DNA of 64,000 bases from positions 4,588,001 through 4,652,000 of the forward strand of contig NZ_CP081942.1 of the NCBI RefSeq assembly GCF_020386635.1, written 5' to 3'. A program made the position numbers and the translations under genes. Below, in pieces: positions 49,626 to 59,449 of the stretch. Position 1 is the first letter of the stretch, and every line of letters begins with the position of its first letter. The stretch is from Pseudomonas sp. MM211. Its GTDB lineage: Bacteria > Pseudomonadota > Gammaproteobacteria > Pseudomonadales > Pseudomonadaceae. The notes below the pieces were generated by a model. It was not told where the DNA came from. It did no database searches and saw only the letters and a program-made list of their open reading frames with translations.

Positions 49626-50453
49626 TCAGCAGCCTCGCAGCTTCTCGTTTTTCTTGGCCTCGCCCCACAGGGCATCGAGCTCATCCAGTGTGCAATTCTC
49701 GATGGGCCGCCCCGCTTCGCGCAATGCCTGCTCGATAAAACGGAAGCGCCGCTCGAATTTTTCATTGGCTGCCCGCAGCGCCGCTTCCGGGTCGACCTTC
49801 AGGTGCCGCGCCAGATTGGTGGCACTGAACAACAGGTCACCGATTTCCTCGGCAATAGCTTGCGGATCGTTTTCGCTGATCGCTTCGAGCACTTCATCCA
49901 GCTCTTCGCGCACCTTATCGAGCACCGGCAGTGCATCGGGCCAGTCGAAACCGACCAGCGCAGCACGGCCCTGCAGCTTCTTGGCTCGGCTCAGGGCTGG
50001 CAATCCATTGGGCACGTCATCGAGCAATGACAGTTGCTGGGGGGCCGCTGAGCGTTCCGCCCGCTCTTCGGCCTTGATGGTCTCCCAGCGCTGTTTGACC
50101 TCGGCCTCGCTCAACCGCGGCTGATCCACAGGTCCATACAGATCACCATCAGGAAATACATGGGGATGGCGGCGCACCAGCTTGCGGGTGATGCCATCGA
50201 CCACATCGGCGAACTCGAAACGCCCTTCTTCCCTGGCCAACTGGCTGTAGTAAACCACCTGAAACAGCAGGTCGCCGAGTTCACCGGGTAGTTCGGAAAA
50301 CGCCTCACGCTCAATGGCATCCGCCACTTCATAGGCTTCTTCGAGGGTGTGCGGCACGATGCTGGCGTAGGACTGGCGCAGATCCCAGGGGCAACCGTAC
50401 TGCGGGTCGCGCAGGCGGGCCATCAGGTTGAGCAGGTCGGTAAGTTGGTACAT
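49626..50453 (-). CDS. mazG: Nucleoside triphosphate pyrophosphohydrolase MazG
   Basis: A 275-residue enzyme with two MazG domains; CPWDLRQSYASIVPHTLEEAYEVADAI in the first and EEIGDLLFSATNLARHL in the second carry the EExxE/ExxD metal-binding acids. It hydrolyses nucleoside triphosphates, and in E. coli it interferes with ppGpp build-up, which fits its place right after relA. The start at 50453 gives the family start MYQLTDLLNLMARLRD. Confidence 0.93.
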   Translation of the reverse strand: MYQLTDLLNLMARLRDPQYGCPWDLRQSYASIVPHTLEEAYEVADAIEREAFSELPGELGDLLFQVVYYSQLAREEGRFEFADVVDGITRKLVRRHPHVFPDGDLYGPVDQPRLSEAEVKQRWETIKAEERAERSAAPQQLSLLDDVPNGLPALSRAKKLQGRAALVGFDWPDALPVLDKVREELDEVLEAISENDPQAIAEEIGDLLFSATNLARHLKVDPEAALRAANEKFERRFRFIEQALREAGRPIENCTLDELDALWGEAKKNEKLRGC

Positions 50454-50512
50454 GGAGTTTTCCAGTCGATGCAGGCGTGAGGCGCGGGAACGCCTCACGC
50501 CTGTCTGGCGGC

Positions 50513-52762
50513 TCAAGGCGCTCGGTGGCGACGCGCCTCGATGATGTTGGGCAGTTGCGACAGGCGGCCCAGCAAACGACCTAGCGCATCCAGCCCAGGA
50601 ATTTCAACGGTCAGCGACATCGACGCCGTGTTGTCTTCCTTGTTGGAGCGGGTGTTGACCGCAAGCACGTTGAGTCTCTCGTTGAGCAGCAGCTGGGTCA
50701 CGTCACGCAACAGACCGGAGCGGTCGTAGGCGCGAATGATGATGTCCACCGGGTAGGTTTGTACCGGCACCGGCCCCCAGCTGACCTGGATGATCCTTTC
50801 CGGCTCGCGCCCGCCCAGTTGCAGCACCGCCGCGCAATCCTGCCGGTGGATGCTGACACCGCGCCCCAGCGTGATGTAGCCGACGATGGGATCGCCCGGC
50901 AGTGGCTGGCAGCAGCCGGCCATCTGCGTCATCAGGTTGCCTACGCCCTGAATCTGGATATCGCCGCGCTTGCCCGGTTTGAAGCCTTGGGCCTTGCGCG
51001 GAATCAGTTCGAGCTGCTCATGCCCGCGCTCGGGCTCGACCAACTGCTGCGCCAGGTTGACCAGCTGAGCCAGGCGCAAGTCGCCGGCACCGAGGGAGGC
51101 GAACAGATCCTCGGCGGTACGCAGATTGGCTTTCTCGGCGAGTTTTTCGAAGTCCACCGGCGACAACGCCACCCGCGCCAGCTCGCGCTCGAGCATCGCC
51201 TTGCCGGCCGCAACGTTCTGGTCGCGATCCTGCAACTTGAACCAGTGAACGATTTTCGCCCGCGCCCTGGAGGTAGTGATGTAACCGAGGTTGGAGTTCA
51301 GCCAGTCACGACTCGGCGTGCCCTGCTTGCTGGTGATGATCTCCACCTGCTCGCCGGTCTGCAGGCTGTAGGTCAGCGGCACGATGCGGCCATTGATCTT
51401 GGCGCCGCGGCAGTTGTGGCCGATCTCGGTGTGCACACGGTAGGCGAAATCCAAAGGCGTAGAGCCCTTGGGCAGGTCGATGGCATGGCCGTCGGGGGTG
51501 AATACGTACACCCGATCCGGCTCGATATCGACACGCAACTGCTCGGCCAGGCCACCGATATCGCCCAGCTCTTCGTGCCACTCGAGCACCTGACGCAACC
51601 AGGAGATCTTTTCTTCGTAATGGCTGCTGGCGCCCGATTTGACGTCGGTGCCCTTGTAGCGCCAGTGGGCGCAGACGCCAAGTTCGGCCTCTTCATGCAT
51701 GTTGGAGGTGCGGATCTGCACCTCCAACACCTTGCCCTCGGGGCCCAGCACTGCAGTGTGCAGCGAGCGGTAGCCATTCTCCTTGGGGTTGGCGATATAG
51801 TCGTCGAACTCCTTGGGGATGTGCCGCCACAAGGTATGCACGATACCCAGCGCGGTGTAGCAATCACGTACGGCCGGCACCAGCACGCGTACTGCACGCA
51901 CGTCGTAGATCTGACTGAACTGCAGGCCTTTGCGCTGCATTTTGCGCCAGATCGAATAGATGTGTTTCGCCCGACCGCTGATATCGGCCTGAATGCCGGT
52001 GGCTTCCAGCTCCTCGCGCAGCTGTTCCATCACTTCGTTGATGTAGTGCTCGCGATCCAGCCGACGCTCGTGCAGCAGGTTGGCGATCTGCTTGTACTGC
52101 TCGGGCTCGAGGTAGCGGAAGGACAGATCCTCCAGCTCCCACTTGATATGGCCGATACCCAGGCGGTGGGCCAACGGTGCGTAGATATCGAATACTTCAC
52201 GGGCGACGCGCTGGCGACGCTCTTCGTCGGTGTCCTTCACCGCGCGGATCGCGCAGGTTCGCTCGGCCAGCTTGATCAGTGCGACACGCACGTCGTCGAC
52301 CATCGCCACCAGCATCTTGCGCAGGTTGTCGACCTGGGCCTGGGAACCCAGTACCAGAGACTCGCCGCGTGGATTGAGGCTGGCGCTGATGGCGGCCATA
52401 CGCAGCACACCTTCGATCAGCTTGCCGACGACCAGACCAAAACGCTGACGAACATCAGCCAGGGGAATCTTGCCTTCGCGCACACCGCGATAAATGACGC
52501 CTGCGACCAGGGAATCCTGATCGAGTTTGAGATCGGCGAGGATCTCCGCGATCTCCAGCCCGGCACTGAAACTGGACGCACCTTCAGTCCACAGGTTCTG
52601 CGCCGCATTGGCCTGCTGCTCGGCCGCTCGAGCGAACTCGCAGGCGTCACGCAGGGCATCGCGATCGAGTGCCGGATCGACACTCGTGACGTGCTCCAGC
52701 CAAGCCTCGAGATTGATACTGCCATCATCGTTGGTGGGCTGGTGCGCTCTAACCTGAACCAT
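50513..52762 (-). CDS. relA: GTP pyrophosphokinase RelA
   Basis: A 749-residue ribosome-bound ppGpp synthetase. Order: an N-terminal pseudo-hydrolase domain in which the HD metal motif of SpoT is absent, the synthetase domain (YDVRAVRVLVPAVRDCY, NPKENGYRSLHTAVLG, EVQIRT) around 245-390, TGS (VYVFTPDGHAIDLPKG) near 410-465, a zinc-finger part with GCCQPLPGDP, and a C-terminal ACT domain (RSGLLRDVTQLLLNERLNVL). It makes the alarmone when uncharged tRNA enters the A-site. Start 52762 has AGGGAAGG upstream; the longer frame is unsupported. Confidence 0.96.
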   Translation of the reverse strand: MVQVRAHQPTNDDGSINLEAWLEHVTSVDPALDRDALRDACEFARAAEQQANAAQNLWTEGASSFSAGLEIAEILADLKLDQDSLVAGVIYRGVREGKIPLADVRQRFGLVVGKLIEGVLRMAAISASLNPRGESLVLGSQAQVDNLRKMLVAMVDDVRVALIKLAERTCAIRAVKDTDEERRQRVAREVFDIYAPLAHRLGIGHIKWELEDLSFRYLEPEQYKQIANLLHERRLDREHYINEVMEQLREELEATGIQADISGRAKHIYSIWRKMQRKGLQFSQIYDVRAVRVLVPAVRDCYTALGIVHTLWRHIPKEFDDYIANPKENGYRSLHTAVLGPEGKVLEVQIRTSNMHEEAELGVCAHWRYKGTDVKSGASSHYEEKISWLRQVLEWHEELGDIGGLAEQLRVDIEPDRVYVFTPDGHAIDLPKGSTPLDFAYRVHTEIGHNCRGAKINGRIVPLTYSLQTGEQVEIITSKQGTPSRDWLNSNLGYITTSRARAKIVHWFKLQDRDQNVAAGKAMLERELARVALSPVDFEKLAEKANLRTAEDLFASLGAGDLRLAQLVNLAQQLVEPERGHEQLELIPRKAQGFKPGKRGDIQIQGVGNLMTQMAGCCQPLPGDPIVGYITLGRGVSIHRQDCAAVLQLGGREPERIIQVSWGPVPVQTYPVDIIIRAYDRSGLLRDVTQLLLNERLNVLAVNTRSNKEDNTASMSLTVEIPGLDALGRLLGRLSQLPNIIEARRHRAP

Positions 52763-52946
52763 CTCTACCTTCCCTACAGCGGGGCGTGCCCCGCTAAATG
52801 TCGCCAAGCTTCTGCGAGCCGGTCGGTTTGACCACATCGGCGCAATCCCTGTGCGCCATTGCACTTAGTATCTCTCTACATTCTGAAACCTGCTCACAAG
52901 CTGGCAAGCCAGCCGATGAGCGATGTTCAGTAAACGCTGCAGACTC

Positions 52947-54296
52947 TCAACGCTCGAACAGCGCCATTGCCTCAACATGTGCCGTTTGCGGAAACATGTC
53001 CAGAATACCGGCTTTTTTCAGACGATAACCCTGCCGCAACAATTCGCCACTGTCCCGCGCCAGGGTCGTCGGGTTACAGGATACGTAAACCAGTCGTTTG
53101 GCCCCGAGACCGGCGATCTGCTGAACCACCTGCAACGCGCCATCACGCGGCGGGTCGAGCAGAATGGCGTCGAAACCACCCGCTGCCCACGCGGCCTCGG
53201 TCAGCCGATTTGACAGATCCGCCTGATAAAAGTGCGCATTGCTCAGGCCGTTGGCGCGGGCATTGTCTGCCGCGCGCTCGACCATGGCCTGCACACCTTC
53301 CACGGCAATCACTTCACGTGCCTGCTGGGCCAGCGGCAAAGCGAAGTTGCCCAGCCCGCAGAACAGATCCAGCACCCGCTCATCGCTACGCGGCGCCAAC
53401 CACTGCAAGGCCTGGGCCACCATCGCCTCGTTAACGGCGGCATTAACCTGCACGAAGTCGCCAGGGCGATAGGCCAGTTGCAGGTTCCAGGTGTCAAGGC
53501 GATAGCCCAGTTGCTGTGTGGCATCTACTGGCTGCGGCTCACCCTCACCCTGCAGCCACAGTTGGGCACGATGCACCGAGCAGAATGCCTGCAAACGGGC
53601 CAGATCCACTTCACTCAATGCTTCGGTATGGCGCACCAGAACAGCGCTAGCGGTGCCCTGGAACAGCTCGATATGGCCAATGGCCCGAGGCGCCTGCAGC
53701 CCGCTCAGCAGCGCTGGCAACGCGAGCAAGATGGGCTGCAGCGGCTCGACCAGCACGGGGCATTCACCAACGGCGACGATGTCCTGGCTGGATGCTGCAC
53801 GAAAGCCGACTTCCAGTCGCTTGCTGCGCATATCCCAACGCACGGCGATACGCGCGCGACGGCGGTAGGCGAATTCGGGGCTGGTCAGCGGCTCAGCCCA
53901 GGTTTCGGGTTGCAGCCCGCCAAGACGCTCGAGCTGTTCGGCAAGCATCCGTTGTTTGAGAGCAAGCTGTTCGCCGTGGGGAATGTGCTGCACGCTGCAG
54001 CCGCCACACACGCGGGCGTGTACGCACGGCTCATCGCGCCTGTCGGGGCTGGCCTGGAAGACCCGCTCGGTGCGCGCCTCCACCACCTTACTGCGAGCGC
54101 CGAGCACGCGGGCTTCGACCTCTTCACCGGGCAACGCACCGCTGACGAACCAGGTTCGGCCTTCGATGAACGCGATACCGCGGCCGTCGTTGGCCAGGCG
54201 CTCGATCTTCAGGCGCTGTTTCTTGCCGACCGGCACCTGAGCGGCACGCGTGCCGCCGCTCGGCTGGAAGCGCAGGCCGCCATTCTTGCCGGCCAT
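52947..54296 (-). CDS. rlmD: 23S rRNA (uracil-1939-C5)-methyltransferase RlmD
   Basis: A 449-residue SAM enzyme: an N-terminal TRAM domain ([19 protein letters not shown]), an iron-sulfur cluster site formed by [10 protein letters not shown] and a later cysteine, and a Rossmann methyltransferase domain with [14 protein letters not shown] and the catalytic cysteine in [14 protein letters not shown]. It overlaps cysM by one base (TGATG), so it is coupled to it. Confidence 0.94.
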   Translation of the reverse strand: MAGKNGGLRFQPSGGTRAAQVPVGKKQRLKIERLANDGRGIAFIEGRTWFVSGALPGEEVEARVLGARSKVVEARTERVFQASPDRRDEPCVHARVCGGCSVQHIPHGEQLALKQRMLAEQLERLGGLQPETWAEPLTSPEFAYRRRARIAVRWDMRSKRLEVGFRAASSQDIVAVGECPVLVEPLQPILLALPALLSGLQAPRAIGHIELFQGTASAVLVRHTEALSEVDLARLQAFCSVHRAQLWLQGEGEPQPVDATQQLGYRLDTWNLQLAYRPGDFVQVNAAVNEAMVAQALQWLAPRSDERVLDLFCGLGNFALPLAQQAREVIAVEGVQAMVERAADNARANGLSNAHFYQADLSNRLTEAAWAAGGFDAILLDPPRDGALQVVQQIAGLGAKRLVYVSCNPTTLARDSGELLRQGYRLKKAGILDMFPQTAHVEAMALFER

Positions 54297-55201
54297 CAGT
54301 TCTCCGTAGCGTCGTACACGCCAGTGGAGAGATAGCGGTCACCGCGATCACAGATGATAGCAACCAGCACCGCGTTCTCCAGTTGCTTGGACAGGCGCAG
54401 CATGGCCGCGACCGCGCCACCGGAGGAAACGCCGCAAAAGATGCCTTCCTCGCGCGCCATACGGCGCATCACGTCCTCGGCCTCGGTCTGCGCCATGTCG
54501 ACGATGTGGTCGACACGCTCGGATTCGAAGATCTTCGGCAGGTACTCTTCAGGCCAGCGACGGATGCCCGGAATCGCCGAGCCTTCCATCGGCTGCAGAC
54601 CGACGATCTGCACGCCTGGGTTTTGCTCTTTGAGGTAGCGCGACACGCCCATGATGGTGCCGGTGGTGCCCATGGAGCTGATGAAATGGGTGATCTGCCC
54701 GCCCGTCTGGCGCCAGATTTCCGGGCCGGTACCGGTGTAGTGGGCGACCGGGTTGTCGCCGTTGGCGAACTGATCGAGCACCTTGCCGCGGCCGTCGGCC
54801 TGCATGGCGAGAGCCAGGTCACGGGCACCTTCCATGCCCTCCTCCTTGCTCACCAGAATCAACTCGGCGCCGTAGGCGGTCATCGCCGCCTTGCGCTCGG
54901 CGCTGGAGTTATCCGGCATGATCAAGATCATCTTGTAACCCTTGATCGCCGCAGCCATGGCCAGCGCGATGCCGGTATTGCCCGAGGTCGCTTCGATCAA
55001 CGTATCGCCGGGTTGGATATCACCGCGCAGTTCGGCACGGGTGATCATCGACAACGCCGGGCGATCTTTCACCGAGCCGGCCGGGTTGTTGCCTTCGAGT
55101 TTCACCAGCAGGGTGTTGCTGGTAGTGCCAGCCAGTCGTTGCAGGCGAACCAGAGGCGTATTGCCGACGCATTCGGCGATCGTGGGGTATTGCGGGGTCA
55201 T
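54296..55201 (-). CDS. cysM: Cysteine synthase B
   Basis: A 301-residue PLP enzyme that makes cysteine from O-acetylserine with sulfide or thiosulfate. The PLP lysine is in [14 protein letters not shown], the phosphate loop in [13 protein letters not shown], and the CysM-type tail [12 protein letters not shown] follows. Coupled to rlmD. In PAO1 the pirA receptor gene lies beyond cysM; here a full ABC importer has taken the space. Confidence 0.95.
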   Translation of the reverse strand: MTPQYPTIAECVGNTPLVRLQRLAGTTSNTLLVKLEGNNPAGSVKDRPALSMITRAELRGDIQPGDTLIEATSGNTGIALAMAAAIKGYKMILIMPDNSSAERKAAMTAYGAELILVSKEEGMEGARDLALAMQADGRGKVLDQFANGDNPVAHYTGTGPEIWRQTGGQITHFISSMGTTGTIMGVSRYLKEQNPGVQIVGLQPMEGSAIPGIRRWPEEYLPKIFESERVDHIVDMAQTEAEDVMRRMAREEGIFCGVSSGGAVAAMLRLSKQLENAVLVAIICDRGDRYLSTGVYDATEN

Positions 55202-55396
55202 AGCGTCGATCGAGTCCAGACGGCTGCAGGGGGCCGTAATGATACCGGCAAAAGGGCTCGAGCCCTACTATCAGCTGCATCGACATCGACCGGCCCGCGG
55301 CGATTGCCTAATAGTGCTGGAGCCCTTGTTCCCTGCCTCGCAGGCACACGGGAAAAGGCTTGCAAACAAGCGGGTCTAAGCTAATAACGGATTGAT

Positions 55397-56215
55397 CTAG
55401 CGCCTGGTGACACCCGCGATCACTGGTGTGCCGCTGACCGGATCGCGCATCAGCGTGCAACGTACGTCGTAGAGCTCCTCGACGAGTGCCGGCGTGACGA
55501 TCTCGGTGGGCGCACCCTCGGCGATGATCCGCCCAGCCTTCATCGCCACCAGATGGTCGGCGTAGCGGCAGGCACTGGACAGGTCATGCACCACCATGAC
55601 CACGGTCTTGCCTACCGAAGCCAGATCACGAATCAGCTCGAAGACTTCGATCTGGTGGCCAAGATCAAGGGCCGAGGTAGGTTCGTCGAGCAACAGCAAT
55701 GGCGTCTGTTGCGCCACTGCCATGGCAATCCAGGCGCGCTGGCGCTGGCCACCGGACATCGACTCCAGCGGGCGCTCGGCCAGCGCTTGCAGGTCGGCCA
55801 CACGCAACGCTTCTTCGACGATGGCCTGATCGTCCGCCGACCACTGGCGCAGCAGGCTCTGGTGCGGCTGGCGACCAAAGCGGATCAGCTCGGAGACGGT
55901 CAGGCCGTCGGGCGCATTGGCGTCCTGGGGCAATAGCGCCAGTTGCCGCGCCACCTGCTTCGACGGCAGGCTGCCGATGGCCCGGCCATTGAGCAGCACC
56001 GCACCCGCACTGGGTTTGTGCAGGCGCGACAGACCGGCCAGCAATGTCGACTTGCCGCAGCCATTGGGATCGACGATGGCGGTCACCTGCGCTGACGGAA
56101 TGCGCAGCGACAGCCCCTCGATGATCGACGCATGGGGATACCCCAGGCTCAGGTTCTCGGCCTGAAGGGTGACCTCGGCCTCGGGCCGGGTGGCGAACAG
56201 GTTGGACGTAGTCAT
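55397..56215 (-). CDS. Iron-siderophore ABC transporter ATPase (FecE/FepC-type) with altered P-loop
   Basis: A 272-residue ATPase of the iron/cobalamin family. It carries the LSGGQ-like signature SMSGGQRQRAWIAMA, Walker B LLLLDEPTSALD and the H-loop VMVVHDLSSACRY. The P-loop reads VDPNGCGKST at residues 48-57: the usual first glycine is Asp49 (codon GAT at 56069-56071). Lys55 and Ser56 are intact. This may lower activity or be tolerated, as the backbone glycines 52 and 54 remain. Last gene of the importer; it starts 40 nt after the permease stop. Confidence 0.88.
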   Translation of the reverse strand: MTTSNLFATRPEAEVTLQAENLSLGYPHASIIEGLSLRIPSAQVTAIVDPNGCGKSTLLAGLSRLHKPSAGAVLLNGRAIGSLPSKQVARQLALLPQDANAPDGLTVSELIRFGRQPHQSLLRQWSADDQAIVEEALRVADLQALAERPLESMSGGQRQRAWIAMAVAQQTPLLLLDEPTSALDLGHQIEVFELIRDLASVGKTVVMVVHDLSSACRYADHLVAMKAGRIIAEGAPTEIVTPALVEELYDVRCTLMRDPVSGTPVIAGVTRR

Positions 56216-56255
56216 CGGCTCAACTCCGCAGCGGCCTTCGAATAGAAGCAGCCTT

Positions 56256-57320
56256 TCATGTCAGTCTGCGCGACGGCTGGCGCAACAGGATCCACAACAA
56301 ATAGGGCCCGCCAACCACGGCGGTGATCACCCCGACGGGAATTTCAATGGGCGCCAGCCAGGTGCGCCCGATCCAGTCCGCAGACGTCATCAACAACGCG
56401 CCGGCCAACGCCGAACAGAGTACGGGCACGCCGCGATGGCCACTCAGGTAGCGGGCCATCTCTGGCGCGGCGAGGGCGACCAGCCCAACCGGGCCGGCCA
56501 CTGCCACGGCCAGCGCGGTGAGCAGCACGGTGGTGATCAACGTCAGCAGGCGCATGGTTCTAAGACGCACGCCAAGGCCCACCGCCACGCTGTCGGAAAA
56601 ACGCATCAGTTCCAGACGCTGAGCCAGGTATTTGACCAGCGGCAGACAGAGGATCAGGCCGATGCCGAGCAGCCAGATGGCCTGCGCTGGCCGCGCGTTG
56701 AGGCTGCCGACCGTCCAGGGATAGGCCACGTTGGCGGCATCGATATCGGCGCGCGCCAGCATCAAATTGGTCAGCGCACCGAACACCGCCCCCACCGCGA
56801 TTCCCACCACGATGAAGCGATAGCCACGGGCGCCCGCACCAGCACTCAGGCCGAAAGCCAGCACCGCCGCCGTAGTGGCGCCGGTGAGCGCCAGCGCGGA
56901 AGGTGCCAGGGTCGTGGGTACTGCAACGATCGAGGCCACGGCGAAGGCCGTGGCGCCGTCGTCGATACCGATCACTCCCGGAGTAGCCAGACGGTTACGC
57001 GCCAGGGTCTGCAGCAGGCAGCCACCGATCCCGAATGCCGCGCCGGTAAGCAGGCCGGCGACCAGGCGCTGCAAGCGCAGCTCCTGAACCAGAAACACGT
57101 GCATCGGCTCGCCCTGGCCGAACGCAGCCGCCAGAGCCGTCCACGGCGACAGGCCAGCGGCGCCGGATGCCAGGCTGACGCCGGTGATGAGCACGATCGC
57201 AGCGGAGAGCCCCAGCGCGGCGAACACACCGCGCCGGTTCAACAGCACCCGCAGCGAGCCAAGTGCCAGCAGCCAGTATCCGCTCGGTGCCTTGGGCATT
57301 GACGACAGAGGGCTGTTCAT
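56256..57320 (-). CDS. FecCD-type ABC permease (second)
   Basis: A 354-residue membrane protein with about ten hydrophobic segments and the FecCD family motif GAAFGIGGCLLQTLARNRLATPGVIGIDDGA, shared with FepG/FecD. It forms a heterodimer with the other permease gene, overlapping it by 4 nt at its start. Couples to the ATPase through the loop around GLGVRLRTMRLL. Confidence 0.9.
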   Translation of the reverse strand: MNSPLSSMPKAPSGYWLLALGSLRVLLNRRGVFAALGLSAAIVLITGVSLASGAAGLSPWTALAAAFGQGEPMHVFLVQELRLQRLVAGLLTGAAFGIGGCLLQTLARNRLATPGVIGIDDGATAFAVASIVAVPTTLAPSALALTGATTAAVLAFGLSAGAGARGYRFIVVGIAVGAVFGALTNLMLARADIDAANVAYPWTVGSLNARPAQAIWLLGIGLILCLPLVKYLAQRLELMRFSDSVAVGLGVRLRTMRLLTLITTVLLTALAVAVAGPVGLVALAAPEMARYLSGHRGVPVLCSALAGALLMTSADWIGRTWLAPIEIPVGVITAVVGGPYLLWILLRQPSRRLT

Positions 57321-58330
57321 AAGGTCGGCAACCTGTGGCTGCGCACCACGGCGATCAGCACCGGTGCACCGATCAATGCGGTCACCACGCCAATCGGCAG
57401 CTCGTAGGGGCTGACCAGCAGGCGCGAAAGGATATCGGCGAACAACACGATGATCGGCCCGAGCAACAGCGACAAACCGATGGTGCGGCGAATGTCCGGC
57501 CCTACCAGGCGGCGCGCCACGAATGGCACCACCAGGCCGACGAACGCCATGGGCCCTGCCGCCGCCGTGGCGGTACCGACCAATACGGCGACGCCCAGCA
57601 AGGCGCCTAGGCGGGTCAGGCCGGGGTGATGGCCGAGGCCGGTGGCCATCTTCTCGCCGAGGGCCAGGGCAGCCAGCGGGCGGATCAACGGCACGAGCAG
57701 CAGCAAGCCCAGCAGCAGGCCGGGCGCACTCCAGGTCAATACGTCCTGAGGACGACCGGCCAGGGCACCGATGATCCAGAAACGAATCTCGTCGGCGCTA
57801 CGCTGGTCATGAAGCAGAATCAAGGTGCTGATGGCGGTGAGAATTCCCGAGAAGGCTGCGCCGGCCAGCACCAGACGCACCGGATCGTCACCAACACCGC
57901 GCACCTGAGTGACCAGCAACACCAGCAGACAACCGGCCATGGCGCCGCCGATGGCTACGCCGAGATTCAGGGTGGCCGCACTGGCGCCCAGGCTGATCGC
58001 CACCACCACGGCGAAGGACGCCCCGGCACTGACACCCAGCAGACCGGGTTCAGCCAGCGGGTTGCGGGTGGCCGACTGCAGCACCACGCCGGCGGCACCC
58101 AGCGCGACCCCGACCAGCACGCCTAGCAGCGTACGTGGCAGGCGCAGCTCGAACAGCACGAAGCGCGCTTCGTCATCCGCAGCGCCAAACAGCGCCCACA
58201 GGCTCTGTGCGATGCCTACCTCACCCGCTCCGATCAGCAGGCTGGCAACGCACAACGATCCCAACGACGCAGCCACCCACACCAACGCATTGGCCAGCGA
58301 CAGGCGACCGCCCTTCACATCGGCGGTCAT
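57317..58330 (-). CDS. FecCD-type ABC permease (first)
   Basis: A 337-residue membrane protein of the same family, with LRLPRTLLGVLVGVALGAAGVVLQ near residue 62 and NPLAEPGLLGVSAGASFAVV. Overlaps the binding-protein gene by 4 nt and the second permease gene by 4 nt, so the importer genes are tightly coupled. Together with its partner it forms the channel for a metal-siderophore complex or related corrinoid-type ligand. Confidence 0.9.
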   Translation of the reverse strand: MTADVKGGRLSLANALVWVAASLGSLCVASLLIGAGEVGIAQSLWALFGAADDEARFVLFELRLPRTLLGVLVGVALGAAGVVLQSATRNPLAEPGLLGVSAGASFAVVVAISLGASAATLNLGVAIGGAMAGCLLVLLVTQVRGVGDDPVRLVLAGAAFSGILTAISTLILLHDQRSADEIRFWIIGALAGRPQDVLTWSAPGLLLGLLLLVPLIRPLAALALGEKMATGLGHHPGLTRLGALLGVAVLVGTATAAAGPMAFVGLVVPFVARRLVGPDIRRTIGLSLLLGPIIVLFADILSRLLVSPYELPIGVVTALIGAPVLIAVVRSHRLPTL

Positions 58331-59250
58331 TGCGAGGCGACGGCCTTCTCCACGTCATCGAGAATCACGTTGGCAGCCAGCGGCCCGCTGCCGCTGCTCC
58401 AGATCTGCCCGTCGACGCTCTGCACATGGCCGCTGCTGACCGCCTTCAGACGGGCGAATGCCGGCTGCTGACGCGCCTGCTCCAGCGCCTTGTCGCCATC
58501 GGCGTTGAGGGTGGCGAGGAACAGCCAGTCACCGTCGATACGCGACAGATTCTCCAGGCTCAGGGCATCGCTATGGGGCTTCTTCGTCAGCTCCGCGGCC
58601 ATCGCCGTGCCCTTGAAGCCAAGCTGGCTCAGCAACTGGCCCACGAACAGGTGCTGGGACATCACGCCCGGCCCCTGCGGGCTCCAGCGCACCACGGAAG
58701 CGACCTGCCCCGGTTTGATCTTGCTCTTGATGCTCTCGATACGCGTATCGACCGCGGCGATGGCGGCTTTGGCTTCAGCAGCCTTGCCCAGCGCCTTGCC
58801 GTAGAACTCGACATTGTTGCGCCAGGCCTGGAACGAGTTGCCCTTGGGTACCACGGTCGGCGCGATCAGGCTGAGTTTCTGGTACTGATCCTTGGTGAGT
58901 TCCGGCGAAGCCAGAATCAGATCCGGTTGCAGGGCGAACACCGACTCCAGATTGGTTTCTCGGGCAGTGCCGACGATCTTGACGTCGCCCGCCCTGCCCT
59001 TCAGGTATTGCGATACGTCACTGCCGCCACGCGTGGCGACGCTGCCCAGCGGCTTGACGCCAACCGAGAGCGCCACATCCAGCGCATTCTCGCCCAAGGT
59101 AACCACTCGCTGCGGCGTGCCCTCCAGTTTGATCTCACCATAGGCGGTATCAAGGCTGCGCGACTCGGCCAGCGCAGTGCCCAGTGGCAGCAGCGCAACC
59201 AAGCCGGAAAACGCCAGCAGGCGTGAGCGTCGGGATAGGCTAGCAATCAT
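58327..59250 (-). CDS. Periplasmic iron-siderophore binding protein (FecB/FepB type)
   Basis: A 307-residue cluster-III binding protein: signal peptide (about 1-28, with SRRSRLLAF, which could be a Tat-type or ordinary Sec signal), then a two-lobed fold with RVVTLGENALDVALSVGV and a long linking helix near 150-170. No lipobox. Typical of siderophore carriers; the ligand is not evident. AAAGGA lies eight bases before the ATG. Its 199-nt upstream gap contains a palindrome like the one ahead of the receptor gene. Confidence 0.88.
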   Translation of the reverse strand: MIASLSRRSRLLAFSGLVALLPLGTALAESRSLDTAYGEIKLEGTPQRVVTLGENALDVALSVGVKPLGSVATRGGSDVSQYLKGRAGDVKIVGTARETNLESVFALQPDLILASPELTKDQYQKLSLIAPTVVPKGNSFQAWRNNVEFYGKALGKAAEAKAAIAAVDTRIESIKSKIKPGQVASVVRWSPQGPGVMSQHLFVGQLLSQLGFKGTAMAAELTKKPHSDALSLENLSRIDGDWLFLATLNADGDKALEQARQQPAFARLKAVSSGHVQSVDGQIWSSGSGPLAANVILDDVEKAVASQ

Positions 59251-59373
59251 CGGAATATCCTTTCTTTACGGTGAAACGAACGGCTGCAACCTGGCAGCCG
59301 GCCGCAGTGCAATGACGATGGTTGTGGTTTGGCGGCAGCGGCAATACTGCGGCAAAAATGCTCGGTATTTTCA

Positions 59374-59387
59374 TTTACACATGTAAA
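59374..59387. promoter_or_regulatory. Palindrome TTTAC-N4-GTAAA upstream of the binding-protein gene
   Basis: TTTAC and GTAAA face each other across ACAT. The word TCATTTACAC at 59371-59380 recurs at 63098-63107 in front of the TonB receptor. A shared regulator of the two transcripts is the simplest reading. Confidence 0.45.
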
Positions 59388-59449
59388 GCCGGGCATCTTC
59401 ATGAGCCCACCGCGCCGGGTTGTTGCCAGATGGGTAGCGAGAAAGGCAC

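Noticed and set aside
50759..52831. 690-codon plus-strand frame opposite relA
   Set aside because: Antisense shadow; no recognisable domain and typical shadow composition.
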